Assembly (NCBI GenBank): GCA_934491515.1
Contig: CAKSTF010000002.1
Coordinates: 1-64,000 of the forward strand
Direction: 5' to 3'
Length of the DNA: 64,000 nucleotides
DNA from: an uncultured Eubacteriales bacterium
GTDB lineage: Bacteria > Bacillota > Clostridia > Oscillospirales > Acutalibacteraceae
Below the pieces are notes generated by a model. It saw only the letters and a list, made by a program, of their open reading frames with translations, did no database searches and was not told where the DNA came from. Both the position numbers and the translations under genes were made by a program. Positions 43,179 to 51,753 of this stretch are shown one piece after another. Within the stretch, counting starts at the first letter, position 1. Every line of letters begins with the position of its first letter.

Positions 43179-44348
43179 ATGGATTTTCTCTTACAGGCAA
43201 CCGAATTAAAAGGAACCATCGTATCATGGCGGCGCACAATACACAAAAATCCGGAAAAAGGCGATTTTCTGCCGAAAACTTCGACACTTGTTGAAGATAC
43301 GCTTGAAAAACTCGGCATAGAGCACTGCCGAATAACGCAAAGCGGCATTGCGGCGTGGCTCGGCAAAGGCGAAAAAACCGTTTTGGTACGAGCCGATATG
43401 GACGCTCTGCCCGGCAACGAAAACAGCGGTTTACCGTTTGCCGCCACAAACGGCTGCGTTCACGCCTGCGGACACGATATACATACGGCTTCCCTTTTGG
43501 GCGCCGCGGCTATGTTAAAACGGGTAGAATCGTCCCTTAAGGGGCGCGTTGTATTTATGTTTCAACCGGGCGAAGAAACAATGACAGGCGCTGCAGATAT
43601 GGTAAAAAACGGAATTTTGGAACGTTTTCACCCAAATCTTGCAATCGCAATGCATGTAAACGTTGGCGAAGTTCCAAGCGGTGAAATATGGATAAAGAAA
43701 GGCGCTTTTAACGCCGGCTCGGATATTTTTGAGGTTACCGTAAACGGTAAAGGCGGACACGGCGCCTTTCCGCACAATGCAGTAAACCCGATTTACGCCA
43801 TGACGCGGATGATAACCGCTTTTACGGAAATCTCGCGATATGAGGTTTCTGCACTGGAGCCTAATATTCTTACCGTATGTGCGGTTGAAGGCGGCAGCGC
43901 CGGAAACGTTATTCCGAAAAGCTGCACCTTCCGCGGCTCGCTTAGGACTTTCAGCACCGATGTCAGGGATTATATCGTCGGCAGGCTTTCCGAAACGGTC
44001 TCGGATATCGCTTACGCGCACAGATGCACCGCGGAATTTAAGGTGTCCGCATCTACACCTCCGCTTGTTAATCCTCCGGAAATTGCCGAATGGGCAAAAA
44101 ACCGTCTTGCAAAACTTATTGGGGAAGAGCGTGTAAAAACTTCCTTTTTGCAGAGTATGGGCAGCGAAGATTTTTCACAGATTGCTTCACGCGTTCCGTC
44201 CTGCTATATAAGCGTAGGAATATCGCGTGTTCCGGGCTGCACGGTTCCGCTGCATAACGAAAACATAGTGTTTGACGAAAAATACATTCATTTGGGTGCG
44301 GCGGCATTTGCGCAGCTTGCATACAGTTATTTAAATGAAGACAACTGA
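43179..44348 (+). CDS. M20 family metallo-amidohydrolase
   Basis: A 389-residue zinc enzyme of the N-acyl-amino-acid/hippurate hydrolase type. Metal ligands are in HACGHDIHTASLLGAA (about 87-102) and MFQPGEET (Glu pair), with the lid domain starting VNGKGGHGAFPHNAVNPI and the C-terminal MGSEDFSQI ligand motif. It is cytoplasmic. AAAAGGTG precedes the ATG. It sits 88 bp after the ornithine cyclodeaminase-like gene and 25 bp before the EamA transporter. Substrate unknown; an N-acyl amino acid is most likely. Confidence 0.9.
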   Translation: MDFLLQATELKGTIVSWRRTIHKNPEKGDFLPKTSTLVEDTLEKLGIEHCRITQSGIAAWLGKGEKTVLVRADMDALPGNENSGLPFAATNGCVHACGHDIHTASLLGAAAMLKRVESSLKGRVVFMFQPGEETMTGAADMVKNGILERFHPNLAIAMHVNVGEVPSGEIWIKKGAFNAGSDIFEVTVNGKGGHGAFPHNAVNPIYAMTRMITAFTEISRYEVSALEPNILTVCAVEGGSAGNVIPKSCTFRGSLRTFSTDVRDYIVGRLSETVSDIAYAHRCTAEFKVSASTPPLVNPPEIAEWAKNRLAKLIGEERVKTSFLQSMGSEDFSQIASRVPSCYISVGISRVPGCTVPLHNENIVFDEKYIHLGAAAFAQLAYSYLNEDN

Positions 44349-44373
44349 TTTTTAACACAGGACGGCTTGTATT

Positions 44374-45249
44374 ATGAAAAATACCAAAAAAGGATTATTT
44401 TTAGTTATTATATCGGGAATTGTATTCGGAATTATGCCGAGCGCAGTCACTTTCTGTTATTCCAAAGGCGTTGACAAATTGCTTGTTTTAATGTTCAGAT
44501 ACTTAGGGTTGGCGATTGTTCTTCTGCCCTCGGTCTTAAAGCAAAAAAACATTTTTACGTTCTATACAAAAAATTTCTTTAAATTATTTTGGCTTTCTTT
44601 AGCCGGTGTAAGTACTCCCCTTTTGCTTTATTCGGCATACAGCCTGCTGCCTACGGGCGTTGTTACAACGGTGCACTTTCTGTACCCCACTATAGTCGCG
44701 CTTATGTGTATCGTGATTTTCCGTGAAAAACTTTCCAAACTTAAAGGCATTTGCCTTGCACTGTGCGTAATAGGTATGTTTTTAATGCTGGATACCTCCG
44801 GCCAAAAACTGAATCCCGCAGGACTTATCATTGCAATTGCATCTGCATTTACATGGTCGGTATACATTATTTTGCTTGACAAACTCGACTTTTCGGGCGC
44901 TTCCTCTGCACAGATAATGTTTTGCGTGGGCATTAACGGCGTTGCATTATCCGCAATTGCCGCACTGTTTTCGGGCATATCGCTTGCGGTACCGCCGATA
45001 GGCTGGATATCTTTAGTAGGAGTAAGTATGTTTATCTCCGTTTTCGGCGTGCTTTTCTTCGCGTCCGGCGTGCGCGAAACCGATGCTCAGGTTTCGGCAA
45101 TCGCCAGCACACTCGAACCGATTACAAGTATATTTGTAGGTGTAGTGTTCCTGAAAGAAAAAATCACACCCCTTACGGCAATAGGCGCAGTAATGATTTT
45201 GGCAGCCGTGATTTTGCTTTCTCTTTACGGAAACCGTTCCGCCGATTGA
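44374..45249 (+). CDS. EamA/DMT family transporter
   Basis: A 291-residue protein with ten membrane helices in two EamA repeats; the second repeat ends SAIASTLEPITSIFVGVVFLKEKITPLTAIGA, the typical EamA closing motif. Such transporters export or import metabolites such as amino acids. As the third gene after the cyclodeaminase-like and M20 genes, it probably moves a substrate or product of those enzymes. It is followed by a terminator at 45281. Confidence 0.88.
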   Translation: MKNTKKGLFLVIISGIVFGIMPSAVTFCYSKGVDKLLVLMFRYLGLAIVLLPSVLKQKNIFTFYTKNFFKLFWLSLAGVSTPLLLYSAYSLLPTGVVTTVHFLYPTIVALMCIVIFREKLSKLKGICLALCVIGMFLMLDTSGQKLNPAGLIIAIASAFTWSVYIILLDKLDFSGASSAQIMFCVGINGVALSAIAALFSGISLAVPPIGWISLVGVSMFISVFGVLFFASGVRETDAQVSAIASTLEPITSIFVGVVFLKEKITPLTAIGAVMILAAVILLSLYGNRSAD

Positions 45250-45280
45250 TCATAACAAAATATATAACTTTTACCAACGT

Positions 45281-45307
45281 AAAACAGCCGGGATATTCGG
45301 CTGTTTT
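45281..45307 (+). terminator. Terminator after the EamA transporter
   Basis: Stem AAAACAGCCG/CGGCTGTTTT with a short GATATT-type loop; the U-run is part of the stem. It closes the three-gene unit. Confidence 0.8.
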
Positions 45308-45444
45308 GCCCTGTCCGACGTAATATTTAATTTTTGTTATTTCAAAATATTAAATAACAAAAAATCAAAAATACACTAATTTTGTCGTTTGATGTAAAAA
45401 TTTGTCTTTAAACAATAAAAATTTTTTCAAAAAAATTGTCGAAA

Positions 45445-45489
45445 CACGAAACGCATTTCGTGGCAAAGCCCTTTTAAAAATGGTATAAT
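45445..45489 (+). promoter_or_regulatory. Palindrome and -10 box before the XRE gene
   Basis: CACGAAA (45445-45451) / TTTCGTG (45456-45462) form a perfect 7-bp inverted repeat about 21 bp before a TATAAT (45484-45489). It covers the -35 position, so it is a candidate operator for the XRE regulator encoded next. The rest of the gap 45308-45444 is AT-rich with nothing identifiable. Confidence 0.55.
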
Positions 45490-45516
45490 GAGAACAGTTT
45501 GTTGAAGGGTGACGCG

Positions 45517-45729
45517 ATGATTTTAGATCCTGTTTTTATCGGCAATCAGGTCAGAAACGTCAGAATGGCGGCTAATCAATCTCAGGAAGAGTTTGCAGAA
45601 AAGATAAACACAACTGCAAGAACGGTAAGCAATATTGAAAACGGCACGGTAGTGCCCACTTTGCAAACCGTTGTTGATATAGCGGAAAGTTTTAATTGTA
45701 CAATAGAATCAATTGTTCGAAAGGAATAA
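45517..45729 (+). CDS. XRE family helix-turn-helix regulator
   Basis: A 70-residue protein that is essentially a single HTH_3 domain: IGNQVRNVRMAANQSQEEFAE, INTTARTVSNIENGTVVPT and LQTVVDIAESF. The ATG at 45517 is preferred because AAGGG lies 7 nt upstream; a TTG at 45499 is in frame but has no site. It is followed 9 bp later by a DUF6514 gene, and a palindrome overlaps its promoter, suggesting autoregulation. Targets unknown. Confidence 0.85.
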   Translation: MILDPVFIGNQVRNVRMAANQSQEEFAEKINTTARTVSNIENGTVVPTLQTVVDIAESFNCTIESIVRKE

Positions 45730-45738
45730 TGATGGTCA

Positions 45739-45963
45739 ATGTCCTATACATATCGGTTAAACGAAACAACAGTTACTGATGAGGACGGCGAAATGTACAC
45801 TGTCTACGGCATAGATGCGGTAGACGAATCCGGAAACATTCTTGAGTCTTTCCCAGATATTTTCTTTGACCTAACAAAAGCCGAAGAGTTCATTGACTCG
45901 TGCAACATCTGCGAGTTGCATCTTATTCATCTCGCAGATGTTGTAGAAGATGTTATTAGTTGA
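45739..45963 (+). CDS. DUF6514 family small protein
   Basis: A 74-residue acidic cytoplasmic protein (YRLNETTVTDEDGEMYTVYG...ICELHLIHLADVVEDVIS). The pattern of a two-stranded N-terminal sheet with a final HLxDVVEDxI helix matches DUF6514, which is common in gut Clostridia and has no known function. It directly follows the XRE gene; the pair may be a small regulatory unit or, less likely, an antitoxin-type pair. Confidence 0.75.
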   Translation: MSYTYRLNETTVTDEDGEMYTVYGIDAVDESGNILESFPDIFFDLTKAEEFIDSCNICELHLIHLADVVEDVIS

Positions 45964-46336
45964 CAGTATGCAAGTCCGGTTTAACGCATACTGCTGTTTT
46001 GTTGTCTAAAAATAATTTGTGCTTTAAAAGTTTTGTCCGTTTTTTGTTTTCGGCAAAACAAAAAGCAGAACGTAAGCAGCCGACGGTACAACCGTGCCTT
46101 TGACCGCTTTGTTCCTTCTAACGCATTTTTAAATTTTAAAAGTCCCTCCGAACGAGGGGCTTTTGCTTATTTTACAGGATTGACTTTGCAGATAATTTAT
46201 AATATAATTTTAGCGTTGCTTCTGTGCAGCGAACAAGCGAATTGAAAAAAGCCTGCCTTGTCCGCCAGACATTGTAGAAAAAACATCGCCGTAACGGCGC
46301 TGTAAACGCATAGTATCTAACATATACCGAATACTT
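45964..46336. other. Intergenic region with terminators and an early promoter
   Basis: 373 bp without a convincing gene. It contains the hairpin CAGTATGC/GCATACTG (45964-45971/45986-45993) with a weak T-run. A second terminator-like hairpin, AAAAGTCCCTC/GAGGGGCTTTT, lies near 46137-46160. A promoter TTGACT (46180-46185), 17 nt, TATAAT (46203-46208) points to tRNA-Pro. That promoter is 130 bp from the tRNA, leaving a leader of about 120 nt whose content I cannot identify. Confidence 0.5.
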
Positions 46337-46412
46337 CGGGGTGTAGCGCAGTTGGTAGCGCGCCAGTTTTGGGAACTGGATGTCGCAGGTTCGAGCCCTG
46401 TCACCCCGACCA
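46337..46412 (+). tRNA. tRNA-Pro (TGG)
   Basis: A 76-nt cloverleaf with acceptor CGGGGTG/CACCCCG, anticodon stem CCAGT/ACTGG and loop TTTGGGA giving anticodon TGG (proline). CCA is encoded. Confidence 0.96.
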
Positions 46413-46418
46413 AAAGTT

Positions 46419-46461
46419 TGACCGAAAGCAGAGTTTACTCTCTGCTTTCGGTCATTTTTTA
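46419..46461 (+). terminator. Terminator after tRNA-Pro
   Basis: Fifteen-base stem TGACCGAAAGCAGAG (46419-46433) / CTCTGCTTTCGGTCA (46440-46454) followed by T6. Confidence 0.93.
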
Positions 46462-46577
46462 CACTGTTTTAGGTGTTGCTCCGCCACTTTCCAAAAAATC
46501 ATATTTTTTTGTTTACAGTGGTACAAAATTCGATAAGTATTCCTATAATCTTACTTTTGAGCAACAACCATATAATT

Positions 46578-46850
46578 TTATTTTTTGACTATCGGTATCC
46601 AAATTTCACTGCGGTAATTTTTATCGTTCATATAACCTGCGGCATAAGCCTCAATATCCATTTCATAGGTTTGCCCATAGCCTGATGTCAGAAAAATTTC
46701 GCAGTAATTTTGTGCCGCATATTTTGCATTGCTTTTGGCATCGCACCTTTGCATTGTCGGAATTATTACCATACCATAGTGAAAAAATCCATCTCTGTAT
46801 GCCCTGACAAAACACCGCCACGAATTTCTTCGTGGCGGTTGCTCATTCAA
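46578..46850 (-). pseudogene. C-terminal fragment of a GyrI-like effector-binding protein
   Basis: A 90-residue frame whose C-terminal half (CEIFLTSGYGQTYEMDIEAY...NYRSEIWIPIVKK) matches the end of AraC effector-binding / GyrI-like domains, where the EIWIPV finish is typical. The N-terminal part does not fit the domain and the usual first half is missing, so this is probably a remnant. It lies 10 bp beyond the MerR gene on the same strand. Confidence 0.55.
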
Positions 46851-46860
46851 TTGGCCTTAT

Positions 46861-47283
46861 TCAATGTTTTGGTCTGTTCTCATCTGTCCAATTTCTCGGA
46901 TTGGTATCGTCAGGCGCAAGACCTGCAAGAATCGCTTCGTAATGCGCAACCTTGTCATCCATATATTTTGCGGTGGATTTTGCTTCCTCCAAACGCTTAT
47001 ACGCCTCATCCCGCTGTCTGCAAATGATAGCATACCTTGCACGGAGATTTTCCCCCGATTCTTCCAGCAAACAGAGTCGGCAATACTCCCTGATGTCCTC
47101 GATGGACGCACCGCAGCCTTTCAGACATTTTATGCCCTGCATCCAGTTGACGGATTCTTCATTGAACACCCGGTGGTTGCCGCCGTCCCGTTCACAGGGC
47201 AATAGACCTTCATCCGTGTAAAAACGCAGTGTGTGCTCCGTCACATCAAACATCTCTGCCATCTGTTTTATTGTATAGTACAT
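46861..47283 (-). CDS. MerR family transcriptional regulator
   Basis: A 140-residue regulator: winged helix-turn-helix MYYTIKQMAEMFDVTEHTLRFY at the N-terminus, then MQGIKCLKGCGASIEDIREY and a long dimerisation helix (80-125). ATG 47283 is chosen for GGAGG 5 nt upstream; in-frame codons continue upstream. It diverges from an aldo/keto reductase remnant whose promoter has the 19-bp spacer typical of MerR-activated promoters. It resembles the MerR regulators that control aldehyde-reductase genes. Confidence 0.88.
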   Translation of the reverse strand: MYYTIKQMAEMFDVTEHTLRFYTDEGLLPCERDGGNHRVFNEESVNWMQGIKCLKGCGASIEDIREYCRLCLLEESGENLRARYAIICRQRDEAYKRLEEAKSTAKYMDDKVAHYEAILAGLAPDDTNPRNWTDENRPKH

Positions 47284-47312
47284 TGCAGCCTCCAAAAAAT
47301 ATAAAACGACAC

Positions 47313-47343
47313 TTGACTTCGTGTTACTCGAACTTGTTACAAT
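47313..47343 (+). promoter_or_regulatory. MerR-type promoter with 19-bp spacer
   Basis: TTGACT (47313-47318), 19 nt, TACAAT (47338-47343); the spacer contains TTCG...CGAA symmetry. Overlong spacers are the hallmark of MerR-dependent promoters. It reads into the aldo/keto reductase remnant at 47396. Confidence 0.72.
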
Positions 47344-47395
47344 GATTATAGCATGGAGCGGGTGTCTGTGCAACATAAAAACGGAGGACAAAGTA

Positions 47396-47875
47396 ATGGA
47401 ATATTTAACTTTGAATAACGGCGTTAGGATGCCACTTGTCGGCTTCGGTACTTTTATGCTCGGCGGAGCAACCTGCACCGAGGCGGTTGCCGCGGTCAAT
47501 CAAATTGAAACCAATCTTTACTGTCAGCGCAGCACCGAACGGGGTTGGATGGATAAAAAACAGGTAGCGCACATGGCTTACGCACCGCTGGGGCAAGGCA
47601 ACCGCAACGAAATGTTTAAAGAGCCTACCGTGCTTGCTCTTAGCGAAAAATACAAAAAAACTCCGGTGCAGATACTGCTGCGTTTTCTGACACAAAAAGG
47701 CATTGCCGTTATTCCGAGAAGCGGACAATCTGCGCATATTAAAGAGAATTTCGAACTGTTTGATTTTACACTGACCGCCGAGAAAACAAAACAACTTTCA
47801 AAAGCGGATAAAAAAGAACCTTTAATCAGCAGACCTGAAACGCCGGAACTGGTAGAGTTTTCACTGACCTGGTAA
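47396..47875 (+). pseudogene. Aldo/keto reductase with large internal deletion
   Basis: A 159-residue frame joins an AKR N-terminus (MEYLTLNNGVRMPLVGFGTFML) directly to the late barrel (VNQIETNLYCQ, APLGQGN, VQILLRFLTQKGIAVIPRS). About 120-140 residues that should carry the catalytic Asp, Tyr, Lys and His are missing, in frame. ACGGAGG precedes the ATG, and the gene keeps a MerR-type promoter. It cannot be an active reductase. This is probably a deletion remnant rather than a new fold. Confidence 0.8.
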
Positions 47876-47935
47876 GGTCGGCACCACCAGCAATAAAATT
47901 TTAACGACGGACAATACCCATAAAGTAAAAAATTA

Positions 47936-47966
47936 AAATCCGAGCCCAAAAGGGCTCGGATTTTTT
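47936..47966. terminator. Bidirectional terminator at the end of the polymer operon
   Basis: Stem AAAATCCGAGCCC/GGGCTCGGATTTT with loop AAAA and T-run, between convergent units; in the minus direction it follows the EAL gene. Confidence 0.92.
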
Positions 47967-47970
47967 AGCC

Positions 47971-49956
47971 TTATTTGTTACCGTACATCGGCTTTTCGCA
48001 AATCTTTTCGGGAGCAAGGAATTTCTGGCACTCCACACTCGGAAGAATTTTTGAAAAATAAAAGCCCTGCATCATATCGCAGCCTATATTATCAAGGAAC
48101 TCCGCCTGCTGTGAATTTTCCACGCCCTCACACAAAATCTTTGCGCCCGAATGGTGCACAAGCAATGCGATGTCGGAAAGCATTGTTCTGCGGCGTTCGG
48201 AGGTACATTGCCCGATAAACTCACCGCTTATTTTTACCATATCTATATCGTTATCGTAAAGATCCGCAAAAGAGGAAAAACCTGCGCCCATATCGTCAAT
48301 GGCTATTCTGAACCCGGTTTCGCGGCAGCGGCGGATATTTTCCGAAATCACTTTCGAGTTTTCTGTAATCGAATCCTCCGTAACTTCAATCACAAGGCGG
48401 CTGTGATCAAATTTAAAATTTGATGAAATTTCGTTTATGTGTTCAAAAAAGTCGGTCTGACCGAGAGAGATCCTTGTAAAATTACAGGTTACAAAAAGTT
48501 TGTTGTAAGGCTCTGCAGACCACGCTTCAAGCTGCCTGCACACTGCTGAAAATATTTTATAATCGTGAACGATTATCTGTCCCGTTTCTTTTAAAAGTTC
48601 AATGTATTCATTCGGCCGCAGCACGCCGTATTCCGGATTCTGCCAACGCGATAACACCTCAGCGCCGCAGAATTTCCCTGTTTTGTTCTCCGTAATTAAC
48701 TGAAAATACACCCTGAATTCACCGTTTGCCACCGCTTTTGCTATCGCCCTGCGCAGTTTTTCACGCTTTTTGCTTTTCGCTAATGAACTGCCGTTTGTTA
48801 CGCTTACGGAATTGCCGCCCCTGCCGGTTGCAAGATAGCCCTGCTTTGCGTTATAAAAGGCGGTTTCGGCATTACAGTCCGGATGATCGCACAGACGCGA
48901 TATTCCTGCCCTGAACAGATTTGAAGTGTCGGGGTAAATTTCCCGTATGTAACGGTTCAAACCGTTTACAATGGTCTGCGTTCTGTTCACACATTCGCTT
49001 TCGTTGGGCGCCTGGATAAGCAGCACAAAAATGCCTCCCCCAGCCCTTGCCAGATATTCTGCGGAAGCAACTTGGGAATTAAGCCGCGCCGCGGCATACT
49101 TTTCAATCTCCGGAATTGCCTTTTCGCCGTGTTCGGCGGTAATCTTTACATTGTCCGCCGCAATATATATAACCGCATAAAGATTTCTTGACTGGCGCGA
49201 CAGAAGCTGATCAAAAACATAAGTATAGTATTTGGCGTTACCTACGCCTGTCAGTTCGTCAACCATTGTGTCGCTTTTGGCACGCTTTGTTTTATGCAGC
49301 ACTATTGCCGCAAAAACTCCGACGGCTGCAAACAGAGCCGCGGCAGAAATAAGAATTATTCTTATTGTGCGGTTTTTGTTTTCAATTTCAGGGTCACGCT
49401 GCGCGTTGGCAAGCAATAATCCCATTTTTTCCTTTTCGGATATTTCCGAAAAAGCGCTTTTAAGTTTTTCTTTAAGTTCCGCCGATGCAATCTCTGTAAA
49501 TCCGATACCGTAAATTTCAGTTTCCCCTTTATCGGAAACTTCTAAAATCGGGAAAATTTCCGATACTTTACACTCTTCCCCGCCGACAGAAAGCGCCGTT
49601 ACCAGCTCGACCTGATTGTTCCGGGACAGTTCTTTCTGCCGGTTTTCCTGCGAAGCGGAAATATAGGTAAATGAAACGCCCGTTTTTTCGGAAACCGCTT
49701 TCAGCATATCCGGAATTGCACCGCGGAACGTTTTTTCTTCCCGACTGTAATACTCAAGCGGAAAACAATCCGGATTTCCGGCAACATATACTGTTTGTGC
49801 ATCGCCGGAATCATCTGCCGATGTATAAACTGCGGCTGACACCCGCAAACAAAGCAATACCGCTGCGGCAAAAAAACAAACGCTTTTACACGCCGCTTTA
49901 AACGGCCAAAGGTTGATTTTTATCTTTGTTTTCTTCTGTGATTTCTTCGTTTTCAT
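47971..49956 (-). CDS. Membrane EAL-domain protein with extracellular solute-binding-like sensor (putative c-di-GMP phosphodiesterase)
   Basis: A 661-residue protein: signal/anchor helix, an SBP_bac_3-like sensor (about 50-190), membrane helix (about 197-220), a degenerate GGDEF domain (RAGGGIF instead of RxGGDEF) and a C-terminal EAL domain. EAL residues seen: EVL, Asn of CNFTRISL, EVTED, IDDMG, Lys of VKIS, CEGVEN and MQGFYFSK. The Asp of the usual KID is Ser, so activity is likely but not certain. ATG 49956 follows GGGGCAGGAAA; a TTG at 49983 is also in frame. Last gene of the operon, overlapping the coiled-coil gene by 59 bp. Confidence 0.85.
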   Translation of the reverse strand: MKTKKSQKKTKIKINLWPFKAACKSVCFFAAAVLLCLRVSAAVYTSADDSGDAQTVYVAGNPDCFPLEYYSREEKTFRGAIPDMLKAVSEKTGVSFTYISASQENRQKELSRNNQVELVTALSVGGEECKVSEIFPILEVSDKGETEIYGIGFTEIASAELKEKLKSAFSEISEKEKMGLLLANAQRDPEIENKNRTIRIILISAAALFAAVGVFAAIVLHKTKRAKSDTMVDELTGVGNAKYYTYVFDQLLSRQSRNLYAVIYIAADNVKITAEHGEKAIPEIEKYAAARLNSQVASAEYLARAGGGIFVLLIQAPNESECVNRTQTIVNGLNRYIREIYPDTSNLFRAGISRLCDHPDCNAETAFYNAKQGYLATGRGGNSVSVTNGSSLAKSKKREKLRRAIAKAVANGEFRVYFQLITENKTGKFCGAEVLSRWQNPEYGVLRPNEYIELLKETGQIIVHDYKIFSAVCRQLEAWSAEPYNKLFVTCNFTRISLGQTDFFEHINEISSNFKFDHSRLVIEVTEDSITENSKVISENIRRCRETGFRIAIDDMGAGFSSFADLYDNDIDMVKISGEFIGQCTSERRRTMLSDIALLVHHSGAKILCEGVENSQQAEFLDNIGCDMMQGFYFSKILPSVECQKFLAPEKICEKPMYGNK

Positions 49957-50335
49957 TTTCCTGCCCCAAAAACAAATTTTCAATTTCTTTTTCCGCCGGA
50001 TTCAGTTGGGATTTAACTTCCTCAAGTGCCGCTGCAATTGTGCCGCAGATTTTCTTGATCTTATTTTTCAGTTCATCGGACTCGCACTCGAACGCGTCAA
50101 TCTTTTTCCGCAGTTCGTCGTTTACTCTTTTAAGTTCGGTATTTTCCTGACTTAGCCTTGAAGCGTCGTTACTTAAATTTTCGTTTTTAAGGCTGAGTTC
50201 TTCAAGCAGTTCCGCTTGTTCCAGACCTTTTTTCCGTTCCTTTTCTTCATAAACGGAATTCAGGTGCGAAATATATTCGCATACATCGTTTTTGTTAAAT
50301 CCGAACAGCGCGGTTCGTATATCTTTAAGCTGCAT
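49898..50335 (-). CDS. DivIVA-like coiled-coil protein
   Basis: A 145-residue cytoplasmic protein. Its first 30 residues (IRTALFGFNKNDVCEYISHLN) resemble the membrane-binding DivIVA/GpsB-type start, followed by a continuous coiled coil (35-125) and an acidic tail. DivIVA-type proteins localise partners at curved or dividing membranes; here it may position the glycosyltransferase complex. It lies 14 bp after the glycosyltransferase gene and overlaps the EAL gene in another frame by 59 bp, so the two are tightly coupled. Function in detail unknown. Confidence 0.7.
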   Translation of the reverse strand: MQLKDIRTALFGFNKNDVCEYISHLNSVYEEKERKKGLEQAELLEELSLKNENLSNDASRLSQENTELKRVNDELRKKIDAFECESDELKNKIKKICGTIAAALEEVKSQLNPAEKEIENLFLGQENENEEITEENKDKNQPLAV

Positions 50336-50349
50336 AAAATCTTCTCCAG

Positions 50350-51753
50350 TTATTTAAAGTTTATTTTTTTGCGTTCAATACGGCCCCATTGCAGTTTCTT
50401 TTTGCGGTAGCCGAAAAATGCGGTTGCCCTTGCCCATGCCAGAACAAATCTTAGACAGGTGATTTCAAAAAGACATAAAAGGCATGCTTTGGCGGCGTCT
50501 TTGAACGTAACCGTAAGGTCCGATGTGTATATCCTTGAGAAAAACGCCGTAAGTGACAGCACACTTCCGAACACCGCATAAATAAGGAAAAACAAGACCA
50601 TAAAAGGAACGTTGATAAGGTCGATTGCAAACGCCAGAATCATAGTAAACACACCGAATATCTCAATAAACGGCGAAAGCAGTTCGTAGATAAGAAAGTA
50701 TAAATAAGAAATGTATCCCACCGCACCGAATTTTGGATTGAAAAGTATTTTACGGTGCTTTACCATACTTTGAAACAACCCGAGATGCCATCGCTTTCGC
50801 TGCTTTTTAAGGTCTCGCAGTTTTTCCGGAGCCTGCGTCCAGCAAACGGCGTCCGTAGCATAGCAAATGCTGTATTTCATATTATTGTCCGTGCAGTACT
50901 CGTGCAGTTTTACAACAAGTTCCATATCCTCGCCCATAGTCTTGTTGTTGTAGCCGCCCGTGGCTATTACAACATCTTTTTTAAAAAGTCCGAACGCGCC
51001 CGATATTATAAGCGAACCGTTGAATTTATCAAACATAATTCTTGAAGCAAGAAACGACCTGTCATACTCCAGCACCTGCATACAGGCAAGAATGTTTTTT
51101 GGAAGGCGATATTTTTTTACCCTGCAATTTTCAAGTTCCACATCGTTTGAAAGACGAATCAGACCCCCTACCGCAACAACATTCGGTTTTTCAAGTATCG
51201 GTTGAGAAATGTTTTTAAGGGAGTCGTACTGCAATACCGAATCTGCGTCCATACAGATAAAATAAGGATAATTTGCGGCGTTGATACCCATATTAAGCGC
51301 GTCTGCTTTTCCGCCGTTTTTCTTTCTGATAACGGTAAGCGGCACGCGCGTTTCTCTTGTTTCAAAAATAAATTCCTCGGGCTGACATTTAATCTGCCTG
51401 CGTATCGGGCGCGATACGCGGTGCATGGAAAACGCGTCGATAACTTTTTTGGCCGTTTCATCACGCGAACCGTCGTCCACCACGATGATTTCATAAGAAC
51501 GGTAATCAAGTTCCAGCAGGGACTTTACCGTTTCCACTACGGTTACTTCTTCGTTATATGCCGGCACCACAATGGTAATAGGCACAAAATAGTCGTTCGG
51601 GAAAAAATTCTTAAGCCGCTTGCGTCTGTACGTTTTGTAAAGTTCCGAAGAACCCACCAGCACCGAAAGAAAAAGAAATGTGGAATACCCTATCATATAA
51701 ACGATAAAAAACACGCCTACGATTTTTAAAAATATGTCAAGCGTTTCTATCAT
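50350..51753 (-). CDS. Processive family-2 glycosyltransferase, membrane-embedded
   Basis: A 467-residue polysaccharide synthase-like protein. An N-terminal helix (8-30) precedes the GT-A domain with VVPAYNEE, VVDDGSRDE, KKNGGKADALN, DXD-type MDADS, TMGEDMEL and the processivity motif QRKRW; three or four C-terminal helices (about 345-440) could form a channel. These features match BcsA/PgaC-type synthases that polymerise and extrude a beta-linked glycan. No PilZ domain is present, so c-di-GMP control is more likely at the riboswitch than on the enzyme. Overlaps the HEAT gene by 4 bp. Confidence 0.9.
   Translation of the reverse strand: MIETLDIFLKIVGVFFIVYMIGYSTFLFLSVLVGSSELYKTYRRKRLKNFFPNDYFVPITIVVPAYNEEVTVVETVKSLLELDYRSYEIIVVDDGSRDETAKKVIDAFSMHRVSRPIRRQIKCQPEEFIFETRETRVPLTVIRKKNGGKADALNMGINAANYPYFICMDADSVLQYDSLKNISQPILEKPNVVAVGGLIRLSNDVELENCRVKKYRLPKNILACMQVLEYDRSFLASRIMFDKFNGSLIISGAFGLFKKDVVIATGGYNNKTMGEDMELVVKLHEYCTDNNMKYSICYATDAVCWTQAPEKLRDLKKQRKRWHLGLFQSMVKHRKILFNPKFGAVGYISYLYFLIYELLSPFIEIFGVFTMILAFAIDLINVPFMVLFFLIYAVFGSVLSLTAFFSRIYTSDLTVTFKDAAKACLLCLFEITCLRFVLAWARATAFFGYRKKKLQWGRIERKKINFK

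Noticed and set aside
46033..46245. Small frame upstream of tRNA-Pro
   Set aside because: It runs through a terminator hairpin and the tRNA promoter, with no ribosome site.
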